Shown piece after piece: positions 19,238 through 28,785 of a stretch of 64,000 nt of DNA; the first letter of the stretch is position 1; every line of letters begins with the position of its first letter. The notes beneath the pieces were generated by a model that saw only the letters and a list, made by a program, of their open reading frames with translations, had not been told where the DNA came from and ran no database searches. Made by a program: the position numbers and the translations under genes. This DNA comes from Roseovarius carneus (lineage in GTDB: Bacteria > Pseudomonadota > Alphaproteobacteria > Rhodobacterales > Rhodobacteraceae): contig NZ_JAHSPD010000001.1 in NCBI RefSeq assembly GCF_020141465.1, positions 1,718,374-1,782,373 on the forward strand. Reading direction: 5' to 3'.

Positions 19238-21013
19238 TCAGAACTGGCTGGCCTCTAGCGACATGACGGTCTCCGCGCCGGTCTCAATCCGGGCGAGGCG
19301 CAGCGCTGTGGCGGGCAGGCGGCGCGCCATATAGTAACGCCCGGTGGCCAGCTTTGTCTCGTAAAATGCTCGGTCCCCGGTGCCCTCGTCCAGCTTTGCA
19401 AGGGCGGCTTTCGCCATGCGCGCCCACATCAGGCCAAGGCAGACATGGCCAAAGAGATGCATGAAATCATAGCTGCCCGCGAGGGCGGCGTTTGGATTTT
19501 TCATGCCGTTCTGCATGAAGAACATGCCCGCCGCCTGAAGATCCTTGGAGGCCTTTTTCAAAGGCTCGGTGAAAGGCTCCATGCCGGGCGTGTCGGCGTT
19601 TTCCTTGCAGAAGGTTTTGACCATATCAAAGAAGGCCATTACATGCTTGCCGCTGTCCTGGGCCAGCTTGCGGCCCACCAGATCAAGCGCCTGTACGCCG
19701 TTTGCTCCCTCGTAGATCATCGCGATCCGGGCGTCGCGCGTATATTGCGACATGCCCCATTCTTCGATGTAGCCATGCCCGCCGTAAACCTGTTGTGCCA
19801 GCACGGTCATGTCGTAGCCCTCGTCGGTGAGGAACCCCTTGATCACGGGTGTCATCAGCGAGATCAGGCCTTCGGCAGCGGCATCATCGCTGCGCATCGA
19901 CCGGTCGATCAGGTGCGAGCCCCAAAGAAGAAATGCACGGCCCCCTTCGATGAAGCTCTTTTGATCCATAAGGCTGCGGCGGATATCGGGGTGCACGATC
20001 AGCGGATCAGCGGGGCCGTCCGCATTTTCCGCGCCCGTCACGGCGCGGCCCTGAAGGCGGTCCTTGGCGTAGATCACGGCGTTTTGGTAAGCCGCCTCGG
20101 CCTGAGCGAGGCCCTGCATGCCCACACCGATCCGCGCCTCGTTCATCATGGTGAACATCGCGCGCATACCTTTGTGCATATCGCCCAAGAGATATCCCTT
20201 GGCCCCGTCATAATTCATCACGCAGGTGGAGTTGCCGTGGATGCCCATCTTGTGCTCGATCGCCCCACAGGACACGCCGTTGCGGCCCCCAAGGGTGCCA
20301 TCAGCGTTCACGTGGAATTTGGGTACGATAAAGAGCGACACACCCTTGATGCCCTCTGGCCCGCCGGGGATCTTAGCCAGCACCAGATGGATGATATTCT
20401 CGGCCATGTCATGCTCGCCCGAGGAGATGAAGATCTTTTGCCCTGTCAGGGCATAGGAGCCATCGACCTGCGGTTCTGCCTTGGTGCGCATGAGGCCAAG
20501 ATCGGTGCCGCAATGGGGTTCGGTCAGGTTCATCGTGCCGGTCCATTCACACGACGTCATCTTGGGCAGATAGGTATCTTTTTGTGCTTGAGTGCCATGC
20601 GCAAGGATCGCGGAGGCCGCACCATGGGTGAGGCCCTGATACATGGTGAAGGACATGTTCGCGGCCGAGGAAATCTCGCCTACAGCCGTGTACATCACAT
20701 ATGGCATGTTCTGCCCGCCATATTCCTCGGGTAGGTCTACGGCCGTCCAGCCGCCCTCTTTCACCTGCTCAAACGCCTCTTTGAAGCCGGTGGGCGTGCG
20801 CACCACGCCGTTTTCCAATGTGCAGCCTTCGGTGTCGCCCACGAGGTTTAGGGGGGCCAGAACACCCGATGCGATCTTGCCCGCCTCCTCAAAAATGGCG
20901 GCGGTGAAATCGGCGTCCAGATCGGCGTAGCCGGGTGTCTCTTGGTGCGAGGCTTCGAGCACATCGTGGAGAATGAATTGCATGTCTTGGATGGGGGCGG
21001 TGTAGCTGGGCAT
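19238..21013 (-). CDS. Long-form acyl-CoA dehydrogenase (DmdC-type)
   Basis: FAD-dependent enzyme that introduces the 2,3 double bond in acyl-CoA. At 591 aa it belongs to the long form: an N-terminal extension ([18 protein letters not shown]), the middle beta domain ([32 protein letters not shown]), and a C-terminal domain with the base region [18 protein letters not shown]. The same long architecture is found in methylmercaptopropionyl-CoA dehydrogenase DmdC; the operon with thiolase and fadJ argues for ordinary fatty acids. ATG 21013 is chosen because it follows CAGGGA and starts the family domain. It lies 67 bases after a MerR gene. Confidence 0.9.
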   Translation of the reverse strand: MPSYTAPIQDMQFILHDVLEASHQETPGYADLDADFTAAIFEEAGKIASGVLAPLNLVGDTEGCTLENGVVRTPTGFKEAFEQVKEGGWTAVDLPEEYGGQNMPYVMYTAVGEISSAANMSFTMYQGLTHGAASAILAHGTQAQKDTYLPKMTSCEWTGTMNLTEPHCGTDLGLMRTKAEPQVDGSYALTGQKIFISSGEHDMAENIIHLVLAKIPGGPEGIKGVSLFIVPKFHVNADGTLGGRNGVSCGAIEHKMGIHGNSTCVMNYDGAKGYLLGDMHKGMRAMFTMMNEARIGVGMQGLAQAEAAYQNAVIYAKDRLQGRAVTGAENADGPADPLIVHPDIRRSLMDQKSFIEGGRAFLLWGSHLIDRSMRSDDAAAEGLISLMTPVIKGFLTDEGYDMTVLAQQVYGGHGYIEEWGMSQYTRDARIAMIYEGANGVQALDLVGRKLAQDSGKHVMAFFDMVKTFCKENADTPGMEPFTEPLKKASKDLQAAGMFFMQNGMKNPNAALAGSYDFMHLFGHVCLGLMWARMAKAALAKLDEGTGDRAFYETKLATGRYYMARRLPATALRLARIETGAETVMSLEASQF

Positions 21014-21080
21014 CGTCGGCTTTCCCTGTCTTAGGCGTGTCGGTGTTGCGGGCACGCATGTGTGCCGCGACGGCTGCGCT

Positions 21081-21482
21081 TTATTCGGCGGCCTTGTCGG
21101 ATTTGGAGCGCGCGACCAGGGTCTGCTCCACCCATGTCATCTGCTCGCGCAGCTCATTGATGGCGCCACTTAGCTCGTCGCGTTGAACCTCCATGTCACG
21201 CAGGCGCTCGGCGGCAAGCTCGTGCGTGCGCAGCATTTGGGTGTGTTGCTGATCGCCCGTGTCGTAGAGGTCCAGGAGTTGCCGGATCTCCTCAAGGGTG
21301 AAGCCAAAGCGCTTTCCGCGCAGGATCAGCTTGAGCCGGGCGCGGTCGCGTTTGGTGAAGAGGCGCTTTTGACCCTCGCGGATTGGCGCGAGCAATTCCT
21401 TGGCCTCGTAAAAGCGCAAGGTGCGCGGTGTTACCTCGAACGTGTCGCACATTTCGCGGATTGTCAGTGTGTTGTTTGCCAT
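21081..21482 (-). CDS. MerR-family regulator, LiuR-like, of the fad operon
   Basis: A 133-aa DNA-binding protein. Residues 5-75 form the MerR winged helix ([55 protein letters not shown]) and residues 80-125 a dimerising coiled coil. It lacks the cysteine pattern of metal sensors and resembles LiuR-type regulators of branched-chain and fatty acyl-CoA breakdown. It sits directly upstream of the acyl-CoA dehydrogenase gene and downstream of a cluster of ACGT dyads at 21556-21585, which suggests autoregulation and control of the operon. Confidence 0.87.
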   Translation of the reverse strand: MANNTLTIREMCDTFEVTPRTLRFYEAKELLAPIREGQKRLFTKRDRARLKLILRGKRFGFTLEEIRQLLDLYDTGDQQHTQMLRTHELAAERLRDMEVQRDELSGAINELREQMTWVEQTLVARSKSDKAAE

Positions 21483-21555
21483 GGGTCATGGGCCCCTGTC
21501 TTGTGTCTCGGTTACCCTTGATCTGGGGCGGTGAGGGGGCGGATGCAACAGCACA

Positions 21556-21585
21556 TGACGTTGACGTAAACAAGACGTTACGTCA
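21556..21585. promoter_or_regulatory. ACGT-type operator cluster
   Basis: TGACGTTGACGTAAAC at 21556-21571 and GACGT-T-ACGTC at 21574-21584 lie in the 123 bases between the two MerR genes. ACGT-containing dyads of this kind are typical for LiuR-like MerR regulators, so this is the likely site of the 21081-21482 product. The match to a published consensus was judged by eye only. Confidence 0.55.
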
Positions 21586-21605
21586 CTTTGGGTGCTCGTT
21601 TGGGC

Positions 21606-21977
21606 TTAGCCCTTCAAATTCCCCGCCGTGACGTCGCGCAACGCCTGAAGCTCGGCTGTGGCCGTGTCAATTTGGGTGCGTTGCTCGGCCAATTCGGCGA
21701 GTTGCTTGTCCGCGAGGGCGATCCAGCTGCGCATCTGCGCTTCGGTGCCTTCGTTCTCATAGATCAACAGCCATTGCCGGATATCCTCCAGCGAGAATCC
21801 GAATTTGCGCCCCCGCAGGATCAGCGTCATTCTGGCTTTTTCGCGTGGCCCGTAGAGCCGCGAGCGCCCTTGCCGCTCGGGGTGCAGGAGCTCGATATAC
21901 TCGTAATATCTCAGGGTGCGCGGGGTCACATCGAAATGCGCGCACATCTGTTTGAGCGTGAGGAGCGTTTCGGGCAT
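21606..21977 (-). CDS. Second MerR-family regulator
   Basis: A 123-aa MerR protein closely similar in layout to the one at 21081: TLKQMCAHFDVTPRTLRYYE, then RLYGPREKARMTLILRGRKFGFSLEDIRQWLLIYE, then a coiled coil. No metal-binding cysteines are seen. The two genes are tandem and are probably an old duplication; this copy carries its own dyad (21983-22000) immediately upstream. It may act on the fad operon or on the divergent thioesterase genes. Confidence 0.85.
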   Translation of the reverse strand: MPETLLTLKQMCAHFDVTPRTLRYYEYIELLHPERQGRSRLYGPREKARMTLILRGRKFGFSLEDIRQWLLIYENEGTEAQMRSWIALADKQLAELAEQRTQIDTATAELQALRDVTAGNLKG

Positions 21978-21982
21978 TGGCG

Positions 21983-22000
21983 ATCCTGACCTGTCAGGAT
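21983..22000. promoter_or_regulatory. Dyad upstream of the second MerR gene
   Basis: ATCCTGAC-CT-GTCAGGAT is a perfect inverted repeat with 8-base arms, ending six bases upstream of the MerR start codon on the minus strand. It is distinct in sequence from the ACGT sites near the first MerR gene, so the two regulators probably recognise different sites. It may be an autoregulatory operator or a leader hairpin over the ribosome-binding site. Confidence 0.45.
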
Positions 22001-22146
22001 GATGAGTGGGCTTACAAGACTGCCTGAAAATGTGGCATAAATAAAGCCCTGCGAGAGGAAGACATGATCACAAGTTAGTGCTTGCGCCCCTGCGACCAAC
22101 GGCAAATAAAGAGGCCACTCCGAGCTTGAGGCCCTATTGCCGCGCC

Positions 22147-22569
22147 ATGCCAGACACACCCAACCATCCCGCCATGGCCTTTTTTCAGGCGCTGCCCCAT
22201 GCCCAAGCGCTGGGCGTGATCGCGCAGAAGATGGCCCAAGGTCATGCCGAGATGTCGATGCCATGGTCCGAAGATCTGGTGGGCGATCCTGAAACGGGTG
22301 TGATCCATGGCGGTGCGGTCAGCGCGCTTATGGACACCTGTTGCGGTGCCGCCGCGATGAGCCATCCCAGCGCCAAGGGGGCTACGGCCACGATTGGTCT
22401 GCGCATTGATTACATGCGTCCCGCCACGCCTGGACAGACTGTGCGCGCTGTGGCCGAGTGTTTTCACGTCACCCGCTCGGTCGCGTTTGTGCGGGCGATG
22501 GCGCTTGATGACGATACGACGCGCCCGGTGGCCACGGCGACCGGCACGTTCACGATTGCGGAGGCCTGA
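22147..22569 (+). CDS. PaaI-type hotdog thioesterase
   Basis: A 140-aa single hotdog domain predicted to hydrolyse an acyl- or aryl-CoA thioester. The signature GVIHGGAVSALMDTCCGAAA (about residues 53-72) is the PaaI/YdiI helix with the catalytic Asp, followed by TIGLRIDYMRPA and the strand pair at the end. I chose ATG 22147; the frame is open back to 22078 but the extra residues look random. It is followed three bases later by a related gene, and both precede a MATE exporter. Confidence 0.82.
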   Translation: MPDTPNHPAMAFFQALPHAQALGVIAQKMAQGHAEMSMPWSEDLVGDPETGVIHGGAVSALMDTCCGAAAMSHPSAKGATATIGLRIDYMRPATPGQTVRAVAECFHVTRSVAFVRAMALDDDTTRPVATATGTFTIAEA

Positions 22570-22572
22570 GCG

Positions 22573-23082
22573 ATGGCGCGCACCCGGCCCGAGCCTGTGC
22601 AGGTGATCAAGCAGCGCCGCGACGAGGCGCTGACCGCCCTTGTGACGGGCGTGGCCTATATTCGCTTTCTGGGAATTGAGTTTGACAGGCGCGGGGATGA
22701 ACTGACCGCACTCATGCCGTTTCGCGAGGCATTGATCGGCAACCCGCAACTGCCTGCACTGCACGGCGGGGCCACAGCCGCGTTTCTGGAGGTGACGGCC
22801 ATCATCGGCCTCAGCTGGGCCATGCTCTGGCCCGAGATCGAAAGCGGTGCGTTTGACGCAGGACGCCTTGCTGCCGGGCAAATGCCGCGCCTGCCCAAGA
22901 CGATTGATTTCACCGTGGATTACCTGCGCTCGGGCTTGCCGCGTGATGCCTATGCGCGCGCCGAGATTTCGCGGGCCGGACGGCGCTATGCCTCTGTGCG
23001 CGTGGAGGCGTGGCAGGACAACCGCGCGCGGGCCTTTGCACAAGGTGCGGGCCACTTCCTGATGCCGCGCCGCGATGTCTGA
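22573..23082 (+). CDS. Second hotdog thioesterase-like protein
   Basis: A 169-aa hotdog protein, a diverged paralogue of its neighbour. LHGGATAAFLEVTAI corresponds to the catalytic helix, but Glu replaces the usual Asp/Asn position; TIDFTVDYLRSG matches the RxDYLRP strand. An insertion of about 15 residues lies between these. The start is three bases after the previous stop and the end overlaps the MATE gene by eight bases, so the three are co-translated. The tandem pair could form a heteromeric enzyme. Confidence 0.8.
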   Translation: MARTRPEPVQVIKQRRDEALTALVTGVAYIRFLGIEFDRRGDELTALMPFREALIGNPQLPALHGGATAAFLEVTAIIGLSWAMLWPEIESGAFDAGRLAAGQMPRLPKTIDFTVDYLRSGLPRDAYARAEISRAGRRYASVRVEAWQDNRARAFAQGAGHFLMPRRDV

Positions 23083-24394
23083 CCCCGCCGCACCCCGCGA
23101 GATCACGCATAAACGTGTTCTCAATGTCGCGGTGCCCATCGTCATATCCAACGCGACCATACCGCTTCTGGGCCTTGTCGATACGGGTGTGGTCGGACAG
23201 TTGGGGGAGGCGGCACCGATTGGGGCTGTGGGCATAGGCGCGATTGTTCTGACCTCGATTTACTGGCTCTTCGGCTTTCTGCGTATGGGCACGAGCGGGC
23301 TTGCAGCCCAAGCGCATGGCGCGGGCGAGACAGGCGAGGTGGCCGCTTTGCTGACCCGCGCCTTGATGATCGGGGTGGTGTCTGGCGTGGTGCTGATCCT
23401 CGTACAGGTGCCGCTATTCTGGGGCGCGTTTCAGATTGCCCCCGCCAGTGATGAGGTCGAGACCCTCGCGCAGGGCTATATGGAGATCCGCATCTGGAGC
23501 GGACCTGCACTGATCGCGATGTATGGCGTCACCGGCTGGCTGATTGCGCTGGAGCGGACGCGGGCCGTTTTGCTCATTCAACTGGTGATGAACGGGTTAA
23601 ACATTGCGCTGAACTTTTGGTTCGTGCTGGGCCTTGATCTGGGGGTAAACGGCGTGGCTTGGGCCACGTTCATTGCGGAATGGTGCGGGCTGATACTGGG
23701 CCTGTGGCTCTGCCGCGAGGCGTTTCGGGTGCCTGCGTGGTGCGACTGGCCCCGCGTGTTTGACCGGGTGCGGCTCAAACGAATGGCGGTGGTGAACTCC
23801 GACATCTTGATGCGGGCGCTGATGATCCAGATGATTTTCGTCTCGTTTCTTTTTCTCGCGGCTGATTTTGGCGACACGACCCTCGCGGCCAATCAGGTGT
23901 TGGTGCAGCTTCTCTATGTCACCTCCTACACGATGGACGGGTTCGCCATCGCGGCGGAATCTCTGGTGGGCCAAGCGGTGGGGGCCAAAGCGCGCGCAAG
24001 GCTGCGCCGGGCGGCGATCGTGACCAGCCAATGGGGGCTTGGGGCCTGCGTTTTGATGGCCGCCGGGTTTGCGCTCGGCGGACCTGCGCTGATCGCGCTT
24101 ATGGCCAAGGCGGAGGATGTGCGTGCGGCCGCCGTGATCTTCCTGCCCTATATGGTGGCAGCCCCAATCCTTGGTTGGGCCGCATGGATGCTGGATGGGA
24201 TTTTCATCGGTGCGACCCGCACCCGCGACATGCGCAATATGATGGCGGTGAGCCTTGCGGTCTATGTCGCCGCCGTTCTGATCCTCGTGCCGGTGATGGG
24301 CAATCACGGGCTCTGGACGGCCCTTTTGATTTCCTTCGCGGTGCGTGGGGTGACGCTGGCGCTGCGCTATCCGGCGCTTGAGCGTGCGGTCTAG
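23075..24394 (+). CDS. MATE-family efflux transporter
   Basis: Inner-membrane Na+/H+-coupled exporter of 439 aa with about twelve membrane segments, in the DinF-like branch. Typical segments are NVAVPIVISNATIPLLGLVDTGVVGQLGEA near the N-terminus and MDGFAIAAESLVGQAVGA in the second half. It is co-translated with the two thioesterases, which suggests export of a released acid or aromatic compound, though the substrate is unknown. Its stop shares a CTAG with the convergent BT1 transporter gene. Confidence 0.9.
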   Translation: MSDPAAPREITHKRVLNVAVPIVISNATIPLLGLVDTGVVGQLGEAAPIGAVGIGAIVLTSIYWLFGFLRMGTSGLAAQAHGAGETGEVAALLTRALMIGVVSGVVLILVQVPLFWGAFQIAPASDEVETLAQGYMEIRIWSGPALIAMYGVTGWLIALERTRAVLLIQLVMNGLNIALNFWFVLGLDLGVNGVAWATFIAEWCGLILGLWLCREAFRVPAWCDWPRVFDRVRLKRMAVVNSDILMRALMIQMIFVSFLFLAADFGDTTLAANQVLVQLLYVTSYTMDGFAIAAESLVGQAVGAKARARLRRAAIVTSQWGLGACVLMAAGFALGGPALIALMAKAEDVRAAAVIFLPYMVAAPILGWAAWMLDGIFIGATRTRDMRNMMAVSLAVYVAAVLILVPVMGNHGLWTALLISFAVRGVTLALRYPALERAV

Positions 24395-26013
24395 GCTGTC
24401 GTCCTGATCCTTGAGCGTTGGACGACCCATATGGTGATGAGCGGAGCGAGAAGGCCTATCAAGGCGGCAATGATCAGCACGGTGCCAAGTTGGCTGTAAT
24501 CTGCCTGAATCGTAATCTCGCCTGTGCTGCGGTCGGTCACCTCGCGCGACACCACGAAGATCTGGTTGAGGTATTTCGTCAAAAGTGCGCTGGCCGAGAG
24601 GGCCAGATTGGTAAAAGACGCCATGACGGCAAAGAACGTGGCCTTGAGATTGTCGGGCGCATTACGCGCGATCCATGCCAGCATCGGGATGAGGGCGATC
24701 TGGCTGAGCGGACTTTCGGCGGCGGTATCGAGCACAGCGATGAAACGCGCATCGACCACACCCCCGGTCAGCGGTGCTGTGATATCCTGCACGCCATAGT
24801 AAAGCCCGATATTGGGCAGCGCCAGAACCCCGCCCAGCACGGTCAGCATCAGGTAGACCCAAACCAGCTTGTGCCCCGCAATCAGCGGCCTCAGCGCGAT
24901 CATCGCGGCCAGTGTCAGGATGGCGGCCACCAGTTGCAGCACCGACAGGAACTGCTGATCAAAGCCCAGCACGTCGATGGAGAACCACGTGGCCCCCTGA
25001 CCGGGCAGGGGCACGGCGCGGAAGACGAAGACGATAAGGGCGGTGCCGACGAGCATCCGCGCCTGCTCGGGCGTGAGCACACGGACCAGTTGGCGCATCA
25101 ACGCGATGATGATGGTCATGGAGCCCGCAAAGACGATTTCCTGACTATAGGGCACATCCAAAAGCCCCACGATGAGCGAGAGGGCCACAAACGCGCCGCC
25201 GCCGATGAAATACCACGGGTTTGCCTTGGTGGGTGGGCCGGGCCGCTCCTCGAAGGGGCTGGGGTCCTGGCCTTGGGCGCGGGCACGTGCGGCGGCGCGG
25301 CGGCGTTGCAGCCCGGCCAGAACAACGCCGGAGACAGAGATCAGCGGCACGCAAAGGGCGATGGCGTAGATTTGGGCATAGACCTCGGATTTGGCCGCGT
25401 CCTCCAGCAGCTCAACCCCGGCAAAGCCCACGATATTGACGCCTGCCACAATCAGCGTGCCACCGATGAGGGCCACCCGGCCCAGCGTCTGCATCGTCGT
25501 GTGCAGCCCGCGCAGCGTGTCCTCATCAAGCGGCATGCCAGAGGCATCCACACTCGGCACCGCCTCCACCGACATGGCGTCGGCCACGGCGTCCTGAAGC
25601 ACCAAACCGCAAGGCGCGAGCAATGTAGAGGTGACAAACCACGCCTCGGCGGGCATCACCATCTCCATCATCGCAGGCGCGGAGACCAGCAGATACATGA
25701 TGCTGAGGCTTGCGCCCACAAGCGCCGCCCCGATCCAGATCAAAAGCCATTTCCAACGCCAGATAATATCCACCAGATGGCCCAGCGGCATTTTCAGCGC
25801 CCAAGGCAGCCCGGCCCAGAAAGCCAGCCCAGCAAGGAACGCGGCGCTCAGGTCAAGGTATTCCTTTACGAAAAACGTGCCCACGATGGCGGTCAGCGTG
25901 GATATCCCAAAGGCCAGATAGACCATGAGCGGGGGCAAGAAAGACCAGCGCATCTGGCGCGCAAGATCAAAGATTACGGCGTCGATCCACGTGGCGGCGC
26001 GGCTCACAGCCAC
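24391..26013 (-). CDS. BT1-like (folate-biopterin family) MFS transporter
   Basis: Membrane protein of about 540 aa with roughly twelve transmembrane segments. [16 protein letters not shown], about residue 137, matches the DxxADxxVE motif of BT1 folate/biopterin transporters, and the large MFS fold agrees. A cytosolic loop (residues about 235-265, [18 protein letters not shown]) splits the halves. The start is GTG: either 26013, or 26007, which forms a GTGA overlap with the pyrD stop and is perhaps the better choice. It is translationally coupled to pyrD. A role in pterin, folate or nucleobase transport is inferred. Confidence 0.72.
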   Translation of the reverse strand: MAVSRAATWIDAVIFDLARQMRWSFLPPLMVYLAFGISTLTAIVGTFFVKEYLDLSAAFLAGLAFWAGLPWALKMPLGHLVDIIWRWKWLLIWIGAALVGASLSIMYLLVSAPAMMEMVMPAEAWFVTSTLLAPCGLVLQDAVADAMSVEAVPSVDASGMPLDEDTLRGLHTTMQTLGRVALIGGTLIVAGVNIVGFAGVELLEDAAKSEVYAQIYAIALCVPLISVSGVVLAGLQRRRAAARARAQGQDPSPFEERPGPPTKANPWYFIGGGAFVALSLIVGLLDVPYSQEIVFAGSMTIIIALMRQLVRVLTPEQARMLVGTALIVFVFRAVPLPGQGATWFSIDVLGFDQQFLSVLQLVAAILTLAAMIALRPLIAGHKLVWVYLMLTVLGGVLALPNIGLYYGVQDITAPLTGGVVDARFIAVLDTAAESPLSQIALIPMLAWIARNAPDNLKATFFAVMASFTNLALSASALLTKYLNQIFVVSREVTDRSTGEITIQADYSQLGTVLIIAALIGLLAPLITIWVVQRSRIRTTA

Positions 26014-27062
26014 GCCTCTCGTTTGGTGCCGACGGCGCTTGCGACGCTCGCGTGCCCGTCCGTCTCCAAGAGCCGCTCAAGCCCGTGGCAAATCTCTGGG
26101 ATGAGCGAGAGCCCGCGATAGACCAGAGCGGAGTAAAGCTGCACCGCGCTCGCGCCTGCGCAAATCTTGGCATAGGCATCCTCGGCGCTCGCGATCCCGC
26201 CCACCCCGATAAGGGGCACGCGGCCTTTGCTGAGATGGCTGAGCTGCGCCAGAACCCGCGTCGACTTCTCCATAAGCGGCGCACCCGAAAGCCCGCCCGC
26301 CTCGGATTTATGCGCCGAGCGTAGGCCACCCCGGTCCAGCGTCGTGTTGGTCGCGATAATGCCGTGCAGGCCCGCGCTTTGCACCACGTCCACGATCTCG
26401 CCAAGGGCTGCATCATCCAAATCAGGGGCGATCTTGAGGAAGATCGGAATAGGTTTTTCCAGCCAATTGCGCGCCTCCATCACCCCTGCCAGAAGCGCGC
26501 TCAGCGCCGCACCGCCTTGCAGGTCCCGCAGCTTTTCGGTGTTTGGCGAGGAGACATTCACCGTCGCAAAATCAAGGTGCCGCCCGCAATGGGCCAGCAC
26601 ACGGGCAAAATCCTCAGCCCTGTCATCGCTGTCTTTATTGGCCCCAAGGTTGAGGCCGATAACCGCGTCTTTCGGTCGGGCGCAGAGCCGCTTGGCCGCC
26701 GCCTCCATCCCCTCGTTGTTAAAACCGAAGCGGTTGATCACCGCGCCATCCTCGGACAGACGGAAAAGCCGGGGCCTCGGGTTGCCCTCCTGCGCGCGCG
26801 GTGTGATCGCGCCTACCTCCAAAAAGCCAAAACCGGCCCGCGCCAAGGGCGCCAGTGCCTCAGCGTTTTTATCAAACCCAGCCGCCAGCCCCACAGGGTT
26901 CGCAAGCTGCAACCCCGCCACCTCGCACCGTAAACGCGCGCTTGTGATCTGCCCGGGCAATCGCACCGCGCCCAAGCGGAGCCCTTTGAGCGCCAGCCCA
27001 TGCGCGCGCTCGGGATCGAACTGCCGCAACGCCGTCAGCCCTGCGCGTTCCCAAAGGCTCAT
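26004..27062 (-). CDS. pyrD: Dihydroorotate dehydrogenase (quinone), class 2
   Basis: Membrane-associated FMN enzyme that oxidises dihydroorotate to orotate in pyrimidine synthesis with quinone as acceptor. The 352-aa protein has the class 2 N-terminal helix ([19 protein letters not shown]), the FMN region [31 protein letters not shown] with the catalytic serine, LKIAPDLDD and [17 protein letters not shown] 27062 overlaps the stop of the DUF952 gene in an ATGA, and its own stop overlaps the BT1 gene. Note that upp elsewhere in the window supplies the salvage route. Confidence 0.95.
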   Translation of the reverse strand: MSLWERAGLTALRQFDPERAHGLALKGLRLGAVRLPGQITSARLRCEVAGLQLANPVGLAAGFDKNAEALAPLARAGFGFLEVGAITPRAQEGNPRPRLFRLSEDGAVINRFGFNNEGMEAAAKRLCARPKDAVIGLNLGANKDSDDRAEDFARVLAHCGRHLDFATVNVSSPNTEKLRDLQGGAALSALLAGVMEARNWLEKPIPIFLKIAPDLDDAALGEIVDVVQSAGLHGIIATNTTLDRGGLRSAHKSEAGGLSGAPLMEKSTRVLAQLSHLSKGRVPLIGVGGIASAEDAYAKICAGASAVQLYSALVYRGLSLIPEICHGLERLLETDGHASVASAVGTKREAWL

Positions 27063-27397
27063 TCCACCCCCGCCGGAAACTGATGCACGCCGCCGACCAA
27101 GGGCAAAGGCTGCGCCCATGCCACATCCGACAGGCGCAACGCGCGGTAAAGATGCGGAAACTCCGCCCCCCCGCGCGACACTTCCCATCTCAGGTTATCG
27201 CCCAGCCGCTCGGTCTCGACCCCCAAAAGCATGAGCCCCTCGGCCCCGGCAAAATGCTTGGCTGCCGTCTCCGCCGCCTGCGCGGGTGTCGAGAAATGCA
27301 CGAACCCATCGGCCAGATCCACTGGTGCGCCCATGGTCTCGCCCTTGGCCCGCAGATCAGCCCATTCCGGGCCACGCAATATCTTATAAATCACCAT
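27059..27397 (-). CDS. DUF952 protein
   Basis: A 112-aa protein of family DUF952, function unknown. The signature is [27 protein letters not shown] (split around residues 28-54), where the H-F-S segment is conserved, followed by [18 protein letters not shown] and [13 protein letters not shown] 27397 follows GGGAG. It is the first gene of a coupled DUF952-pyrD-BT1 operon. DUF952 genes are often found beside pyrD in alphaproteobacteria, which fits a housekeeping role. Confidence 0.85.
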   Translation of the reverse strand: MVIYKILRGPEWADLRAKGETMGAPVDLADGFVHFSTPAQAAETAAKHFAGAEGLMLLGVETERLGDNLRWEVSRGGAEFPHLYRALRLSDVAWAQPLPLVGGVHQFPAGVE

Positions 27398-27474
27398 GGC
27401 TCCCGTGATGCCCGGCAGGTCCAAAGCCGTCAAGGCCCGTGCTTCTTCTTGCCTCAAATATCCCGGGGGACGTG

Positions 27475-27512
27475 GAATTTCCGGTGGAAATTCAACGTGG
27501 GGCAGAGCCCCA
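27475..27512. promoter_or_regulatory. Dyad and GC hairpin between DUF952 and methyltransferase genes
   Basis: GAATTTCC-GGT-GGAAATTC at 27475-27493 is a perfect 19-base inverted repeat, followed by the hairpin TGGGGC-AGA-GCCCCA at 27498-27512. Just upstream is TTGCCTCAAATATCCCGGGGG. They lie in the 190-base divergent region between the DUF952 and methyltransferase starts. The function is unknown: operator, leader hairpin, or part of a dispersed repeat. Confidence 0.4.
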
Positions 27513-27587
27513 ATCCCCCTTAACAATCACGTGTGCACGGGGCATAGTTTGCAGGCCCCGATTTGCAGGTCCAGAGAAGGACGCCCG

Positions 27588-28781
27588 ATGAACACCGTTA
27601 AAGATCAGTATGAGGCCTATCCCTATCCTGCCCGCGATCCGGCGGATGAGGCGAAGCGCCTCATTCAAGGCTCACCCTCGCATCCGTTGGAGTTTGACCA
27701 TTTCCTTTATGGCGGCGCGCGGGACTGGTCACGGCCGCTGCGCGCGCTCTTTGCCGGGGGTGGCACCGGCGATGGTTTGATCCAGTTGGCGCAGATTATG
27801 GAACAGGTCGGCCGAAAGGCCGAGATCACCTATATTGACCTCAGCACGGCCTCGCGCCGCATCGCCGAGGCGCGGGCCAAGGCGCGCGGCTTGACCTCGA
27901 TCCGCTTCCTGACCGGGTCACTTCTGGATGCGCCCGATCTCGGCCAGTTTGACTACATTGATTGCTGCGGTGTGCTGCATCACTTGGCCGATCCGGCGGC
28001 GGGATTTGAGGCTTTGCGCGCGGCGCTGGCGCCCGGCGGGGGTATGGGGTTCATGGTTTATGCTCCTTATGGCCGGGCCGGGGTCTACCCGCTTCAGGCC
28101 GCATTCGGCGCGCTCTATGCAGGGCAGCCGCCCGAGGCGCGGCTCAAGACGGCGCAGGCGATTGTGGCCAATCTGCCTGAGGGGCATGCCTTCCGAGCCA
28201 ACACCAATCTGGGCGATCACAAGGACAGCGACGCAGGCTTCTATGACCTGCTGTTGCACTCACAAGACCGGGCGTTTGATGTGCCGGAGCTTTTGGAGAT
28301 ACTGGAGCAAACCGGCTGGGCGCTCAGCGGCTTCACGATGCCAGCGCTCTACGATCTGGCGCGGATCGCGCCTGTGCCGGAACACATGAGTGCTGCGGAG
28401 CAAATGGCCGTGGCCGAACAGCTGCGCGGGACGATCAAGACCCATGTGGGCTATCTCGTGGCCGCAGATGAGGCCCGCGGGCCTGCGCGCGGCACGGACC
28501 GGCGCCTTGTGCCACATCTCAAAGGCGTGGCGGCCCCGGCCTTGGCTCAGGCGATTGCCAAAGGGCAGGCCCCTAAGCTGACCTTTCCGGGCATTGAGGC
28601 CACGCTGCGCCTGCCAAAACCCTCGGCACCGCTCATTGCGGGGATCGACGGCAAACGCAGCCTTGCGGACCTTGCCGCAGGCGCGAAGATCGACCCGGTG
28701 GCGTTCGGCGCGCTTTGGCCCAAGGTGGAGGCGGAACTGACCTCTTGGGGGATGCTTCTCTACTCATCCATTCTGCGCTGA
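27588..28781 (+). CDS. SAM-dependent methyltransferase with C-terminal regulatory-type domains
   Basis: A 397-aa two-part protein. Residues about 40-170 form a class I methyltransferase domain: LFAGGGTGDGLIQLA is the SAM-binding loop, ITYIDLSTASRRIA carries the acidic ribose-binding residue, and FDYIDCCGVLHHLADPAAG is motif post I/II. The last 80 residues (LIAGIDGKRSLADLA) look like the winged-helix module seen after protein or small-molecule methyltransferases of the regulatory-domain type. The N-terminus DQYEAYPYP is typical of that group. ATG 27588 follows AGAAGG. Substrate unknown. Confidence 0.8.
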   Translation: MNTVKDQYEAYPYPARDPADEAKRLIQGSPSHPLEFDHFLYGGARDWSRPLRALFAGGGTGDGLIQLAQIMEQVGRKAEITYIDLSTASRRIAEARAKARGLTSIRFLTGSLLDAPDLGQFDYIDCCGVLHHLADPAAGFEALRAALAPGGGMGFMVYAPYGRAGVYPLQAAFGALYAGQPPEARLKTAQAIVANLPEGHAFRANTNLGDHKDSDAGFYDLLLHSQDRAFDVPELLEILEQTGWALSGFTMPALYDLARIAPVPEHMSAAEQMAVAEQLRGTIKTHVGYLVAADEARGPARGTDRRLVPHLKGVAAPALAQAIAKGQAPKLTFPGIEATLRLPKPSAPLIAGIDGKRSLADLAAGAKIDPVAFGALWPKVEAELTSWGMLLYSSILR

Positions 28782-28785
28782 GCCG

